From: Aplectana chamaeleonis
Taxonomy: Eukaryota > Nematoda > Chromadorea > Rhabditida > Cosmocercidae
Length of the DNA stretch: 64,000 nt
Assembly (NCBI GenBank): GCA_029168955.1
Contig: JAPDOI010001724.1
Span: 62,001-126,000 of the forward strand
Direction of reading: 5' to 3'
Below are positions 44,223 to 57,141 of this stretch, piece by piece. A program made the position numbers and the translations under genes. Position 1 is the first letter of the stretch, and each line of letters opens with the position of its first letter. The notes under the pieces were generated by a model. That model was given only the letters and a program-made list of their open reading frames with translations. It did no database searches and had not been told where the DNA came from.

Positions 44223-44325
44223 CAGTGTTTGCAGCAGTGGGAGGGCTTGTCCTAAAAATTGTTTCCCTGATGACCGCGTGACACGCACGCGGACAGCGTG
44301 GGCGGAAACTTTCATCCAGACAGAC
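44223..44325. repeat. Foldback family G, copy 1, right half
   Basis: Continues the family G element after the hAT and its target duplication. Confidence 0.7.
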
Positions 44326-45626
44326 TATAGATCTTCTATTACGCCTCACAAGTTCGGGAAGCAAATTTTTTTGAGCGCTGTCTCTAATGCGAAAAACGAC
44401 ATGCGAGACCGATGATATATGGGGGATAAAGCAAGGAGAATCCATTCTATAATGAGAAGTTATTCATCTGTGGTCTCGCGCTATCAGGAAATTATGGTTC
44501 TGATTGATAATTCCTCTGCATATGAGTAATTATTTCGATGCACTATAAAGCTGTTGTTGGCGAACTCAAGTCGCCACGCAAGGCTCATCGTTTTGATAAA
44601 AAACTGTGTTCACGATGAGAAAGTTGCTCGTTTTTTTTTGGAAGAACGCGTGCTTTGGTTCCTCCCAAAAGAGTAAGGACGGGAGTACAACGAAACACTG
44701 ATAGGAAGTGGGTAAAAATCTCCTGGATCGGCCAACCCATAGGATCACCCCTCCCACGTCATATAACAGTTGTCCTGAGTTCGTGTCACAAGTGGAGCAA
44801 CTGCCGAAATTTTGAATATGGTATATCGCGAAAGATTCTAACATCCACGCAAGTGCACTACCCATCCTATTTCAAATGAGTATTCTATAAAAGAAACAGA
44901 AAGCAAAGGCATTTGCACAAGAATTCCGTAGAGCAAAACTATTTCCACCGTTAGGTTTGACGCTTTGCCTGCAGTTTCAAAAAACACACCAAACAGGCGT
45001 AACTAAATATTTTAATGGTTTCTTCGATTTGTTTTTCTTCGACATTTAAGAGTTCTGAGGAAGCTTCTCCATATAAATCTCTACTTTGTAGACTTACCTA
45101 CTCAAAAATGTCGAAAACTACAATAGAATACGGGTTTTTATGGTGAACAATGACTTTAAGTGGTATTATCGTTCAGCTCATCACATCGTGCCATGCTAGG
45201 CAAAGCAAGAAACTAGTCCAATTAAAATCCCATCAAAGCTGCAGATACAGAAATAACAACGAATTGAAATTATTATGGATTGCAACTGAATGTCCCACAC
45301 CTGCGACAGATGTGTGATTCCTCGTGTGTGAAAATTCTCAGAATTAGCCTAATGGCCTGATGGTTTTCGTTCCCTAAATCAACAACAAAGGCCCAAGTTC
45401 TCTTCTGAATAGTATGCATACAATGCGGTTATTGATAGGCAAGAGAAGTTATCCTTCATGAAGGATATTCATAAATTTTCAGCTAATTCTGAGCAAACGC
45501 GTCCTCGCTTCATACATAGCTCGGTGCCAGATCATATTTGATAAAATGTGACCGGATACATGAAAAAGCCTTAGACTTTTTCGTGCTCTAGATATTCTTT
45601 ATCCAACCTTCACTCTATGTGCAAAT
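44326..45626. other. No recognised gene
   Basis: About 1.3 kb of AT-rich sequence with short frames only; nothing assigned. Confidence 0.4.
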
Positions 45627-45735
45627 ATGTACCAGAATTTTTGCAGAAAAATCTCTTGCATTCTGTCTGCTGATAATTGGCTGCGTGGCTTATTTGAGAT
45701 TTCAAAAAAAAACTTATTAGCGACGTCTTTCACAG

Positions 45736-45881
45736 TCACTTGCTTGGACCCTGTCGGTGCAGAAAATGCAGTCAAGGCATTTCGCTACAAGAGGAATGAC
45801 ATAAGGAGCGGAAGAGTATTAGAAAAAATTGAAGAGACTTTGAACATTGAAAGCTGGCAAGGGATCTATTTTGAGACATGA
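45736..45881 (+). CDS. Possible 3' exon, unassigned
   Basis: Preceded by CTTTCACAG, a good nematode-like acceptor. The frame reads CLDPVGAENAVKAFRYKRND and on to a TGA at 45879-45881, with protein-like, charged composition. The frame also extends upstream to 45627, through a poly-A run. I do not recognise a family, and no upstream exon or poly(A) signal was confirmed. Low confidence. Confidence 0.2.
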
Positions 45882-45977
45882 GATCCCAACCCTGTTATCG
45901 CGATGGTAGCTTCAGAGAAGCCGAAAAAAAGAATAGAGAGTAGCTGCTTACATACGTCGCTCATAAACCATGCTATA

Positions 45978-46330
45978 GCATCTTTCATAGTCGTGGGACG
46001 CGCGGTGCACTGTGGAACTTTTCCCCGCGGGACGCGCATGGCACCCATCCAGTACCGCCATAGCATACCTCCCAAACCGCCATGACGGTTTCACCGTTCG
46101 AATCACCACTAGCTTCTCAGCTCACGTCCACTTCACCATAATTATCTCGGGAGTTATTCTGCTCGACCGTATCTGCAAATGCAAGCCGGAGATTTTTGTG
46201 CATGTCACAGTTGAGGCCCAACTTCAACCCGCACCGCCATAGCAGTGCCGCTGGAGATTTTATAGTTACTTCCCGCTCGTCTCGCGCATCACGCGCGTGC
46301 CGCGCCAGCGTTGAGGAGTATGAAAGATGC
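45978..46330. repeat. Foldback MITE family A, copy 2
   Basis: Ends GCATCTTTCATAGTCGTGGG and GAGGAGTATGAAAGATGC, with the inner AAATGCAAGCC and GTTGAGGCCCAACTT as in 10919-11350. Confidence 0.8.
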
Positions 46331-47019
46331 CTATGCCTTGCATAAATTACCGATCTTTCCCCTTCCCCGCCTACTAAAGAGAAGGTTTAGTCCAGCCAAT
46401 CGTCCTCACCGGTGATACTAGTAGTGTACATAGTGTTAGTGTTTTCCCATCATGTCGCGATGGCCCCAAGTTCGTTAGCTGACTTGTACACTTTTGTGTC
46501 CCTGGTTCTCCCTCTGATATTTGAATTTTTTCGATACTGAAATTTTTCAGTCTTTTTACACATATTGATTTTCTGTTAAATTTTGATTCTGACAGCTACT
46601 TTTCTTCAAAAACCAACTTGAGAGCTTCCTTAAATTTGGATCTTTGGCAATATTTTGGTGTGATGTGACACCTTTTTCAAGCATGTAATTATCAAGCACA
46701 TAGCACACTTTATCAATTATCAGGGTCGTAGTCAACAATTCAAGCACTAACCAATCTAGCCGCGATGCCAACTCTGCAACTCTAGCATCTGATAGCTACG
46801 TAAATGGATTATGCACCCTGTCGTCTACATATTAAAGTCTCTCAAAAATCAGAGACCGGACATCAGATTCGTGATCAGCACTCATCAAAACCCTCTCTGT
46901 GTGACATCCCAGCAGAAAAAAATCGTTTGGTTTCTGGGGCGAATACAACACCAGTCACATCTTTCGCGTTCTAGGCGAAAAAAAGGGGTTCGTGCTCATT
47001 TGTCATAACTCTGTTCATA
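46331..47019. other. No recognised gene
   Basis: 46860-46900 (GATTCGTGATCAGC.CTC) resembles 38760-38780, a small dispersed repeat. Otherwise nothing. Confidence 0.4.
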
Positions 47020-47250
47020 AGTCCGTCCGAGTCAGACTGTCGGCCCACGTACTCGGCGGGCGTGTTGATCGGTCGTCGCGGAAGCATTTTCCAGACCTGT
47101 GAATTGATCAGTGATATCAGACGAATAATGAATAATATCCCAGCTATATCTCAGCCGTGGGCAGACTTGTTCAAAAATGCCTCCGTGAAAGCCGTTTGAC
47201 ACGCCCGCCGGATGCGTGGGAAGACAGTCTCGTTCGGATAGGCTTCACAT
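47020..47250. repeat. Foldback family G, copy 2
   Basis: GACTGTCGGCCCACGTACTC / CGGCGGGCGTGTTG pairs with ACACGCCCGCCGGATGCGTG / GGAAGACAGTC; arms about 80 bp. Confidence 0.8.
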
Positions 47251-49380
47251 GGCTCACTCGCGAAGAGAGCATATACGGTCGACATGAATCGCTCTGGCCG
47301 TTTTGGTTAGCTGTGCTTGCACAACACCTCTCTCAAGGTAAGAGTATAAGTCAGTTCAAGAAAAAGAGCTTTTGATGATGATTCGAAATATCTCTTCAGA
47401 TTCTGAAATAGATCATTCTGATCAGAACTACGGAAAGAGGGCGATGAAAAGCATTCCTGCTATGTTTTCTTGGTCCAAATCTCAAAAAAAACCGATATTG
47501 TGGTGGAAGTGAGGTATTTTTCCAATGCAAGAGATGTTTTCTAGGATGCTGATGATGTTATCCATTTTCTGGTTTTTGGAGGATCACAAAGGTGATTTCA
47601 GGGTATATCATATATTTTGTTCATCTGTTTCACCCTTTTTGCCTTCTATTCATAAACGATTCAGGCAGCCACCTTTCATAGATGTTTACTAGCCTTCCTG
47701 GACCTACAATCTTTTATATAACTCATACACAAGGGGTCGACTGGTCGCAATACTTTACTTATTGCTCACCCGGTCGCTCAGTCAAATTTAGACAAACTCT
47801 CTTAAGTTATCGTGAATATCCTTAACACCTTAGAGACCGCGCAGTGGTTTTGAAACCTTGATTTTGGTTATGAATGGACCCGCATAAATGAACTTTAGGT
47901 GAATCGCGTCTGCACACCAGTAATATAAGTTCTTTTTAGCACAGGTCTGTCCACTATGATGCAAAGGAATCTTATTTTTTCGATCAAGAAAAAACGAAAA
48001 ACCGAGTTCAAGGCGTGGGTGAGCAGTGCGGACACGCGGTCCAGGGGGCAAACAGCCGTGCTTGCGCCGTGTGTACACGCGGTCTTTTAGGCTCTAACTC
48101 ATGAACTTTCGTCCTCTACTTATTGAGCTGTTCCCGCTTGTCTTTGAAACACTATAAAAACGGAATAGAGTCGATCTCTAAGACAAAATGAGCATTAAAC
48201 AGAGGAGATGAGAAACAAATTGAAAAACCATTGGGCTAAAGCAAGAGGCATTTATACTATAAGTAGTAAGGAAACGAGAACGATCCCTATATGGGAATGT
48301 TCTGAAGGAGCAGATATCGAGGTTTAAGTCTGAGTGAATCGAGCAGTGGGGGGAGGGGGAGGTGAGTGGGCGGGTCAGAAGATGTGGAGGAGGAGGAGCA
48401 GGGGAAGTCATCCGTTAGAAAGAAATCCCACACTTCGCGTTTTCGAAACCTGATCATAAGCACCGGGAAGCCTACAAAATTAACTGTGCCTTGTGTTTCC
48501 TCGACGAAACCGTTTCCACTCGATTTCTGGCGGTGTTCTTTTCAAAGAACCTCTATATCGGTCTTTGGCTCAAATTTTAACCGCATCTTAATGATGGTTT
48601 AAGTGGAGTAATTATCTCTGAAGGAGGATGACAGGTGGCTAAGTTCGTGTTAGCCGGGTGAAGCCGGAGACACTGATTAATCCCAACACTCGTACGCGTC
48701 GTATAGAGATGTGTGTGGTTGCCATGATACGCAAAGCAGTAATCGTATTGCTCAAGCACATTGTCTGGGGGTTTTTCCGGTACAGCAAAATCAGCTGGTT
48801 GCTACAATGATTGTCTTTACTTTGTTTCAGAACAGCATACATACTTAAGTGCATACAATAAGACAACTGCGTGAGGGGCTTAAAAAATTGAACTTTTTGA
48901 CAGTATATGTTGCTCTCCCTTCAGGACAGGTAATATGTTCTGGAAACGGATCCGAGAAGCGTATAGCATAACGCAATGTGGAAAGGTTAGGGAAAGGTCG
49001 TGATCTTCACTGTCGGGTGATGGAACAGCCGAAGATAAAAACAAAGGCTTGCTCGGGAAGCTCATCTGGTCGGAAACGCCTTTTCAAGCAAAGATAGATG
49101 GACTTTGAATGATGCTTTCAAATCTATGACTATAGCTGCTAACGACTTTTCTGGATCGAATTAAGGCGGATTCCCTCAGTTGGGCCAAGAAGCACCATCA
49201 GGCGAATTCTCGAGTGAACAGGAAAATTGTCTCGGACTTGGCTAAAATTCTTAGTGAGTGTACTTTGGGGTCGACAACACGAATCCGGGTCAGTTTCCCG
49301 ACATTTCGAGGCTTGCTGTAGGTTGCGGTGGATATAATGCCATTCAGCTAGCGTTACCTATCTAGTATTTCAATAAACGA
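47251..49380. other. No recognised gene; G-rich tract
   Basis: 48345-48410 is purine-rich (GGGGGGAGGGGGA...) with four G runs, so weak G-quadruplex potential. 49300-49340 (GCTTGCTGTAGGTTGCGGT) resembles 38370-38400. No gene assigned. Confidence 0.4.
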
Positions 49381-50598
49381 TGGTTGATAGGAAAGAATTC
49401 GTCCATCGCTCTTACTATAGAAGAGTTGTAAAACAGTTCCGTCTATATGGAAGAGGTTTTTATTGTGCATCTTTTGATATATTTTTGTCTATGTCAACTT
49501 TGCTTTTTTTAAAGAAAAAAAGTTTAGGAAATGCTTGATCTAAAATTTCGAATGCGAGCTTGTGGTACGACTTCAAGCAAGGCGAATCGAATGCTGAATC
49601 TCATCGGGCCCTACATGAGGTATTCGGCGAAGAAGCCCTGTCAGAAAGTCAGGGTCGACAATGATTCCAGCGTTTTAAAAACGGTAATGAAAGCGTGGTG
49701 GACGAAGAACATGGAAGTCGGCCTCAAGTCGTCAATAACCAAGTGTTGAAGTCCGTCGTTGAATTGGATCCACGTCAAACCACTCGAGAACTGGCAACAC
49801 ATTTTGGCTGCTCAAACTCTACCATCGATGAACATTTGCTGCAATGTGCGTAAAATGTGCATGCGCAAAATGGGTGCCACACCAGCTGAACGACGCAAAC
49901 AAGGCAACACGAGTGGCAATGGCCGGATTCCATCTTCGTCGCTCCAAAAACAGCGGATTCTTCGACTCTATTGTTACATCAAATGAGAAATGGATCTGCT
50001 CCGACAACGCAATGCGAAAAAGATATTGATTAGACGCCGGTGACACTCCAAAACCGACTACGAAACAGACTCCGAAACCGGATATACACGGCAAAAAGGT
50101 GATGTTCTGTGTTTGGTGGAACAGCAGAGGTTTGGTGTACTTTCAAGTTCTGAATTCGGGTCAAACAGTCACGGCGGACATCTAGAAAGATCAGTTGAAC
50201 CGCGTGGATGTCAAGGTGTCGAAACGACGTTGACAAAATTCCTCCACGACAACGCTCGTCCGCATGTCGCGAAAATCACTTCATTGAGGAATTGGGCTGG
50301 GAAGTCTTGCCCCATCCGCCATACATCCCAGACCTGGCACCATCCGATTACCATCTGTTCCAGTCGATGCAGCACTCACTGGCTGCGAGAAAGTTCACAA
50401 AAGAAGTTCAGTTCTGGGTGTCCAAATACTTTGAGTCGCAGCTGGCCGAGTTCTTTGAAAGAGGAATCCATTCTTCTAAACGTTGGACTAAAGTCATCGA
50501 TAGTACTGGAGATTATCTTTTGAATTAATCTTGTTTAATTTCGTTTTTATAATTAAAAAAATTTAAACTCAAACGCGCATTTCTTTCCGAACAACCTA
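49381..50598 (+). mobile_element. Decayed mariner (Mos1/bandit type)
   Basis: The right terminus, read on the minus strand, is GGTTGTTCGGAAAGAAATGC, the classic mariner end, next to a TA. At the left, GGTTGATAGGAAAGAATTCG (from about 49382) is a degenerate partner. The length of about 1.2 kb fits mariner, usually about 1.3 kb. The coding part is broken. Hookworm bandit is the closest named relative I know of, but that is inference from family knowledge, not a search. Confidence 0.88.
49531..50528 (+). pseudogene. Mariner transposase, multiple frameshifts
   Basis: This would cut and paste the element at TA sites. Recognisable pieces, spread over three frames, are: the N-terminal HTH region from 49531; LDPRQTTRELATHFGCSNST (about 49767-49826); the first catalytic Asp in KWICSDN (about 49990-50010); the second in FLHDNARPHVAK (about 50242-50277); and the third in YIPDLAPSDYHLF (about 50319-50357). 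A frameshift separates the second and third between 50270 and 50290. At least three frame changes and an internal stop make it inactive. The third motif position follows the DD34D pattern of mariners. Ends at a TAA at 50526-50528. Confidence 0.88.
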
Positions 50599-50599
50599 A

Positions 50600-51434
50600 T
50601 ATGAAAGATATTGCGACTATACACGGTGCCCAAAGCGCGCTCTCTTCTCGCACTATAAACAGCGGGACATCAAGGTTGAAATAAAGCCAGAGCGAAGAGG
50701 CAGACCTTTGAGAGAAGGCTAAAAGTGCCTGGTACATGGTTGGAGGAAAACGGATGAGAAGCGGGCTCAACAAAGCACGCACCGCTGAGGTACGTTATGG
50801 TAGCAGCGGTTGCGGGTAAGAAGGGAACTCCCGAAAAAAGGCTCTATGCCTAAAAAATTCAGTACGATTTCTTCATGGGAGTTATGGTGATGCAGCTTTG
50901 CCGTACTCCAACGCCACGTCCGCGCTGACGTAGAGAAGTATGAATAGCGCCTTACGAAGCTTGAGGCTCTGATATGCGCTCCCAATTAGTTATGTCCGCC
51001 TAAACACGGCTGTGGGGTCGATCAACTAGTCTTTTTTTCTACTAGAATGTTCATGTGAAGGTGAAGCCAACTAGGAAAAGGTGAAGCCAGCTAGGAAAAC
51101 AGTTTTGGCACGCATTTTACATACAGAGCTTCAAGAATTGCTATGCCCTGCACTCTGAAAGCAGAAAAACTTTGAAAACGGTTTTCGCGCTAAGCTCAAA
51201 TCCACAGTGAGCCTGTGCCTGATTATGCTTCCCAAACAGGGGTTTTCATTTGCTCTATCAAGGTTTTGGTTCTCTAGAGAGGCGTGGCCACATTGAAAAA
51301 TAGAAAAAAGAGAAATTTGAGTTTTTTGCATACAATTTTTTTGCAGATTGTCATGAGACTTTGGAAAAAATCTTAGGAAACTATCTAGGCTCATTAGTGC
51401 ACCTGTATCTGTCCTTACCGGAAGTGTCCTCCTC
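50600..51434. other. No recognised gene
   Basis: 50920-50955 resembles 28850-28890 (a shared repeat end). Nothing else assigned. Confidence 0.4.
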
Positions 51435-51582
51435 AGTAGCCGACGGCCGCTGTTGCAGCACGCGTCTAAGAGGCTATCGTGCCGGGACGTCTAGCTTTCA
51501 AGACAATTAACCGTGATCTCAGCAAGGTTATCTCTTTGAGACGAGTGCTGCAACAGCGTTTTTCCACAGCTGCTGACCGGAA
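51435..51582. repeat. Foldback family E, copy 2
   Basis: GCCGCTGTTGCAGCACGCGT on the left pairs with CGAGTGCTGCAACAGCG on the right; arms about 60 bp. Confidence 0.75.
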
Positions 51583-54394
51583 TTTCTTTTCGGTAAGAAC
51601 AGTAGATGGACCTATTTAAGCAAAAAAAAACTTGAAAATACGCATATGGTTTCTCGTTTGTGGTGCTGTCAGAGGATATGATGCGCCGTTCTTTGGTTTA
51701 ACTAGGATTGTGCAGAAATTCTGTAAATAACAGTAAACACCGACTAAAAGAAGAAATACATTTTCTAATGTTCCGGTGTGGTGTCCGATCTTGGGGTACA
51801 TCTAGTGACACTTTCCCGACCACAAATCTCTCCGAAAATTGCAGCCTCGTAAAGAGTAAACCCCTCATTAGCTGTCAACTGCCACTTCAAATGAGCATGA
51901 AGACTGAGATGCATGTTCAGGAAAGAATTGCAGGTGTTATCAGAGTACATCTAACATAACAGATTCTTGACTATAGTAGTCAACAGCGGCAGAAACGTCA
52001 GCGAAATGTTGTTGCTAGCTTGCGTTCAGAAGTTCTGGACCTCATCAAGAAGTCAAAAAGATATTGAGAAGATACAGTTTGGAGTTTCAATGAAAACATT
52101 CTAGGTTTCGTGCAATTTCTCCGCATTGCTACATATTTGGGATTTAGTCTTTCTCAATTTCTTCTACATGAGGTTTCGTCGTTGCTGGCAATTACTTAAT
52201 AATGTTGGGGTTATCTTTTTGTGTTTACTTCGATAGTGGTTGGCCACTGAGAACATGTGTTGTAGGCGCGCTGCACACCATGGGAGGATGGGAGGAGCTC
52301 GGGCAAGTTTTACGCTTTGACGCGAAGCGCGAAAACCTGTTCAGTTCTCCATCGCTAGAGCGCGTTTACCATGAGCCTAAAAAATTTGCAAAGGGTAGAC
52401 ACGCTTTAGCGACGGAGCAGCAAAACGGTTCTGCGCCGCGCGCATCGCATCAGAGCGTGAAACTCGTCCGTGTTCCTTCCTCGTTGCGTAGTGCCCCCAC
52501 AACTCGAGAACATCGTACTTGTTCAAGATGGGGAGTAAAGCGGCCCTGCCCTATCGTTTAGCAGAGGTTTTGGATTACCCCCCCCCACGTATTATGCTCC
52601 AACGACGGCAAGCACTTGGCACCACGCTGAGGATGATGACTGTCACTAATTCCTAACAGTGGCTAACACACATGCTATGTGATGTATCGTAGCCTTTGCT
52701 GGATAACTGCCTGACGATACATAGTACATTAATATGCAGTTATAGAAACATCACGTGGAGAAATGTTGACGTATGTAGCTGTGCTTACAGACAGCATTCA
52801 CGATTCATTGCTTCTCCAGGCTGTTTTCAATTAACCGTTGAGGGTGTAGGACTCTAACAGAAGCTCTAAGAAACACTGTTGAAGTTATGGAAAACCGTTT
52901 TGTCGGATCTTTGTAGGGCCACCTTCTGTTTAGTTGACGCCGGAGAATGGATATGTCGCTCGGATTAAGGGGAATATAGATTACATCTGGACTGCAATAA
53001 ACTCCTTGGATATGGGATCGCGGCGAATAAATTGTAATGGAAGAATTGTGAAAATACGCGAAATGTTTCTCGTAGGTCCTCCAATGTCTTTGAAATAACG
53101 TGTTTTTGACGCAAAGGACTCTGCCATTGCACCAAACTGAGTCAAGCTAAAGGAGGACTAGTGAAAGAAACGCTAAGTCGATCTTACCGCGAACGATGTC
53201 TCCGAGATTGTCTATCTATCTGTTAACATTTACTCACTTTACTCAAAAAATCGATAAACTCGATCGATTATCGAAATTCTCGAAAACGGATGGAAAGTGC
53301 AAAAATCAATGCAGAATTTTCGACTCCACCAAATCATGGAAGATTGCCGTCTATGGAAAACGGAATACATGATTCTTCCCATGACGCCAAGTTTGGATAC
53401 CTTGAATTGTCGCTGGCCGGCTCTGGTACGTTGACGGATGAAGTTGAAGCAAGAGTCAATGCCGCTTAGTTGAAAGGTAGGGCCCGGACAGAAATTCAAT
53501 TCCGAGATTTTCCACTACATCTGAGCTCAGGCCTCATGTTTTCTTCGGAAACGTGCGAAAACCGCAGATGAAATGGTCTTCCTCAAGATATTTGAGCCAT
53601 TTCAGTAAACCACCGATCCAAAAAACTGTCCCCACAGAGCTAGTATTAAACTATTGTCTTCGCTTTCTACACCGCGCGCGGTGAGACAATGCCGTAAAAA
53701 CACCGACATTTTCAAGGCGTGATCATGCTGCGAGTACCGTGATTCCTTACTTACAGGTTACTTTCTACATGAATAACGGCTCATAGCTAACAATAATTTC
53801 ATAATGGGGTTCACCTAGTCCATGCTGACTTATCTAGTCCAGAGCCTAGAAAAGTCGAAATTTAACTCAACCTTGCCTCAACGAGTGGAGTTCTATGTGA
53901 CAAAAAAAGTTTGCGGGATGACTCCATCCTGACAACGCTAACGACAGGGCCAAATGGCTTCGATCTTCTCCTACAATGCGCGACGGAAAAAGGAAGAAGA
54001 ACATTATATCCAGTAGGTCCATCATTATCAGAGTGTTGATAGGTGATGTCTAGGAATGAGGACCTAATCTCAGTACCACTAACGCATTAGTCTCGATCTT
54101 CCAGAGATGTGGATTTCTCAGAAAATCCGTCCTCGGTAAACCACCATCCATAACTTGATGACGAGATGTGCTGCGTAATAGGAAAGTGCGTAGAGTGCAG
54201 ATAGTATTGCACAATTGCGTTGTTATAAATCATATTTATCCGAGCGCCCTACACCTGCTAAAGCACTCTTGCGACAGACTACATTTCTTCAGATTTCATC
54301 TGAATGACGACTATGTAGCAGTTACATTAGGTTTACGCGACATGTCTGCTCGACAAAGACTTCAAATGTGGTTCCTAGGGATGTTGCTTGTCAT
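51583..54394. other. No recognised gene
   Basis: About 2.8 kb. A 119-codon plus-strand frame at 52202-52561 (opening MLGLSFCVYFDSGWP) has a GC-rich 3' part and no domain I recognise. A small hairpin GATGTATCGTA / TACGATACATAG-like lies near 52680-52720. Nothing else. Confidence 0.4.
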
Positions 54395-54458
54395 TCATAG
54401 GCAGTCCAGATGTTTGATATTGTTGTACTTGACACGAGGTTGATAACATACCTTTATG

Positions 54459-54493
54459 GCTAAGTTTCGGAGCAACCTCCTTCTTCAAAGCCG
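54459..54493 (-). ncRNA. Degenerate hammerhead-like motif (left arm)
   Basis: On the minus strand GGCU UUGAAGA A GGAG..CUCC GAAAC UU AGCC. C3 is changed to U and the stem III G to U, so probably inactive. Confidence 0.55.
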
Positions 54494-54633
54494 CCTGAAA
54501 AGATCAAAAAAGCACTGCGTTCACCCGGCCCAACATCTCCTAAACACTACTCAAAATCGAGAACCTGTTTCCGTTTAAGTTGGGTTTAGGAGATGTTCGG
54601 CCGGGTAAACGCAGTTCTTATTTATTCTTTTTA

Positions 54634-54669
54634 GGCTCTGAAGAAGGAGGCTACTCCGAAACGTTAGCT
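54634..54669 (+). ncRNA. Hammerhead ribozyme-like motif (right arm)
   Basis: Stem I GGCU/AGCU, box CUGAAGA (54638-54644), extra A, stem II GGAG/CUCC, GAAA, two-pair stem III AC/GU with no loop, cleavage base U54665. Apart from the extra A, every core base is consensus. Covaries with the 2304 copy in stem II (GGAG/CUCC versus GGCG/CGCC). Confidence 0.7.
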
Positions 54670-54914
54670 AAAAAGATCTGCTATCAACCTCGCGTTGAGT
54701 ACAACAATATTTAACATCTGGACTGTTATCATGCCGAGGTTTATGGAGAGTCGCACATGGACGTTCATAGGCAGTTTTTATGATAAAACAGTCTTCGAGT
54801 CCCCACAGGAATCACAAAACACCAAGGATCATTGCACTAACAACTTTGAAAGAACTGCTCAAAACGAACCACAAACTCAATGAGCTCAATGAGCCTCAGA
54901 ATTTCCGATTTCAG

Positions 54915-55173
54915 GTTGAAATTCGGAGGCAGTTTTGATCTTGAAGACTACATCCAAATGTTCGGGGGACAAACACAGAAACTCGATGTTGCTTCACCGT
55001 ATCACGCCTATTTTTTCGGGTTAGTTCTATTGACAATGACCTCTCAAACTCTACTCCTGTCTAGCTTTTATCTCCCTGCTGAAAAGTTGGCAACCTTTTC
55101 TATTGTGAACGCAGCTATCAAAGAAGCTGGAATAAAATTTGTGCTTCAAGTTATCCCAAAACGTCCCAAATAA
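54915..55173 (+). CDS. Possible terminal exon, unassigned
   Basis: An open frame follows TTCCGATTTCAG (acceptor-like). It reads FGGSFDLEDYIQMFGGQTQK and ends ...KFVLQVIPKRPK at a TAA (55171-55173) overlapped by AATAAA at 55169-55174. The stop/poly(A) overlap and balanced composition are suggestive of a real last exon. I do not recognise the family. It could also be part of the PLE N-terminal region just upstream. Confidence 0.3.
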
Positions 55174-55174
55174 A

Positions 55175-56236
55175 AATGTTCCTTGTCGAATCCATTCTTC
55201 TTCATTGAGTTACTTCTGTCTATAATTTTTTTTCGAAGAATATTTAACGATGCGGAATGATTACACATCAGCCCATGACCAGTATATATGCATAATGCTG
55301 CAAGGAGTTTAACTCCAGCTGCATCTGCCTAATCTCTAATTATAATAATGGCATGCGCCGCCTGAGAAAGCTGGGCATTATCTCTAAAATCGGGTATTAA
55401 AGTTGCGATATTAGTCTTGGCTTGCAGCGCAAAAACAAATTTCACGAGGATATTTTTCACGGAAAAACCTGACGAAAAGTTCCCTAATTCATGCTTTTTT
55501 ATTAGCATTGGCAACATCTTTTTTGAATTCCTAATGACTTTGCTCGAGAAAACTTCACATGCACCAGCCTTGAGCTTGGTATAATTTCCCAGTTTTATTT
55601 ATTCAAAAAAGACCTCATTCAGTGCCGGCAAAAGTTTACAATAGGGACTATGTATGTACTAACTGAGTTGCTTCATATTTCTATCTCCAAGAAGCCATCC
55701 ATAATTCGGAAAATTGCCTCTTTCTGATTGAGCCCAATAAGGTAAATTTGAGCTTTTTCATCCTTCCATGTCTTTATTCTGAGCAGTATAAAAACTGAAT
55801 TCGGGGCGAGTTCAGACGGAAATGCGACTACTGCAGCACTTGGTGGCCGGGGAGACGAAAACGGCTTCTTTGTTGGTCTTCGCATTGCAATATTGAGGCA
55901 AAATAGAGTCCCTCCACGTAAGTGAAATGCGAATGGATAAATTCAATTTCTCGGAACGTTCAGAAATTCAAGCAAATTTGTTTCCGAACTCAGAATTTTT
56001 AGGTAGCTACGAAATTCTATATTCATAACCTACTTTTTCATTTTTTGCTAACGTCGGGGAATTCATTAACATGATGGACCTCTTATGAAATTGAACACTC
56101 CCCTTTAACTTTTCCTCTAATTGATTACACATTTGGTGGATTCTGAAAATGTAGATCTGCCTGCTTAATTACAGAAATAAAGTATCTTATGGTGAAGGGT
56201 TGCATGACAAATGACATGAAAATGTAACCTCTAAAG
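55175..56236. other. No recognised gene
   Basis: AT-rich; frames of 70 codons or fewer. Nothing assigned. Confidence 0.4.
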
Positions 56237-57141
56237 CAGGGATGAGCGGAATTCCGACTTCCGATTAACCGACTTCTGAAAAAATGCCCCAAAATGCGGA
56301 AAAAAATCGGAGTGATTAGAAGATAACAATTTTAGGAGCTGTTCTGCCAGACCTTTAGGAAGTTCTTTAAGGGCTGAACCTGAACCGGAGTTTTGTTTTG
56401 ATGTTTGAAAAAGAGCAAGGAATGAGATTCATATATCGACAGGAACTGCATATCCTTGAAAAAAAAATCATAAATAAACCCTTTGCAGCTGTTTTCCGTC
56501 AGATTCAGGATGTAGTGTAGTGAATGGACGGGGCTGCGACTGTAGACGCGCGATCGGAACTCTGTTAGCCGTGTCGCGAACTCCGCACGGATCGCCGCAA
56601 TGAGAGCGCCTCGTCCATTCGGTAGACTATATTTAGCAAGGGGCATTACCTATTATATAGTATTTTTGCCCATCTTTACCTTGGTCTACTTGTTGCGATT
56701 CTAATGGTCTATATATTTTTTTGTTACAAAAGAGTTACACTCACTCTTTATGTTACAGTACAGAAACTGATATCTTATTGGGCTACAGTCATTTATATAG
56801 CCTTGTCTCGAAGTCTAAATATCTATAGTGTGCTACCTGAAAATACTCAATTGAAGCAAATTTTGCGCAGCATTAGTCTGGTTTCTCGGTTTTTGTCGTG
56901 TATCCGAAATTCGTGAAAAATGAGCAAGGAGATTAAGCTTTATCTTTTCAAGTCTTTTTCTTGGGAGGAGATCTCCTTCACGCTAGAGATATAAAAGAGT
57001 ATTAAAGGCTGAATATATTAGCAGTAGGGTAGGTACAGACAGCCGCCACCTTGGGTGGTTAGAATCTACCCAGGTGAGCGCATTTCCGATTACCCAATTT
57101 CTGAATTCCGAAATTTCGAAAAAGATTTCCGCTCATCCCTG
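56237..57141. mobile_element. hAT-like element, TTCCGA family
   Basis: TIRs CAGGGATGAGCGGAA (left) and TTTCCGCTCATCCCTG (right). Subterminal TTCCGA/TCGGAA words occur at 56250-56310 and 57085-57125. No 8-bp duplication is seen (CTCTAAAG versus CCCGCGAG), so the insertion is old or rearranged. No transposase. Confidence 0.75.

Larger units (their letters stand above)
54395..54883 (+). mobile_element. PLE relic: inverted pair of 3' ends plus ORF start
   Basis: Arms 54395-54535 and about 54555-54725 are inverted copies, each with a hammerhead-like motif and the words ATCAACCTCG.GT.AAGTACAACAATAT (left one reversed). A frame MPRFMESRTWTFIGSF starts at 54731, matching MPRF at 2410, and runs to 54883. 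This is the same architecture as the other PLEs but without RT or endonuclease. Confidence 0.72.

Noticed and set aside
48345..48375. Strong G-quadruplex
   Set aside because: One loop is about eight bases, beyond the usual limit, so only weak potential is noted.
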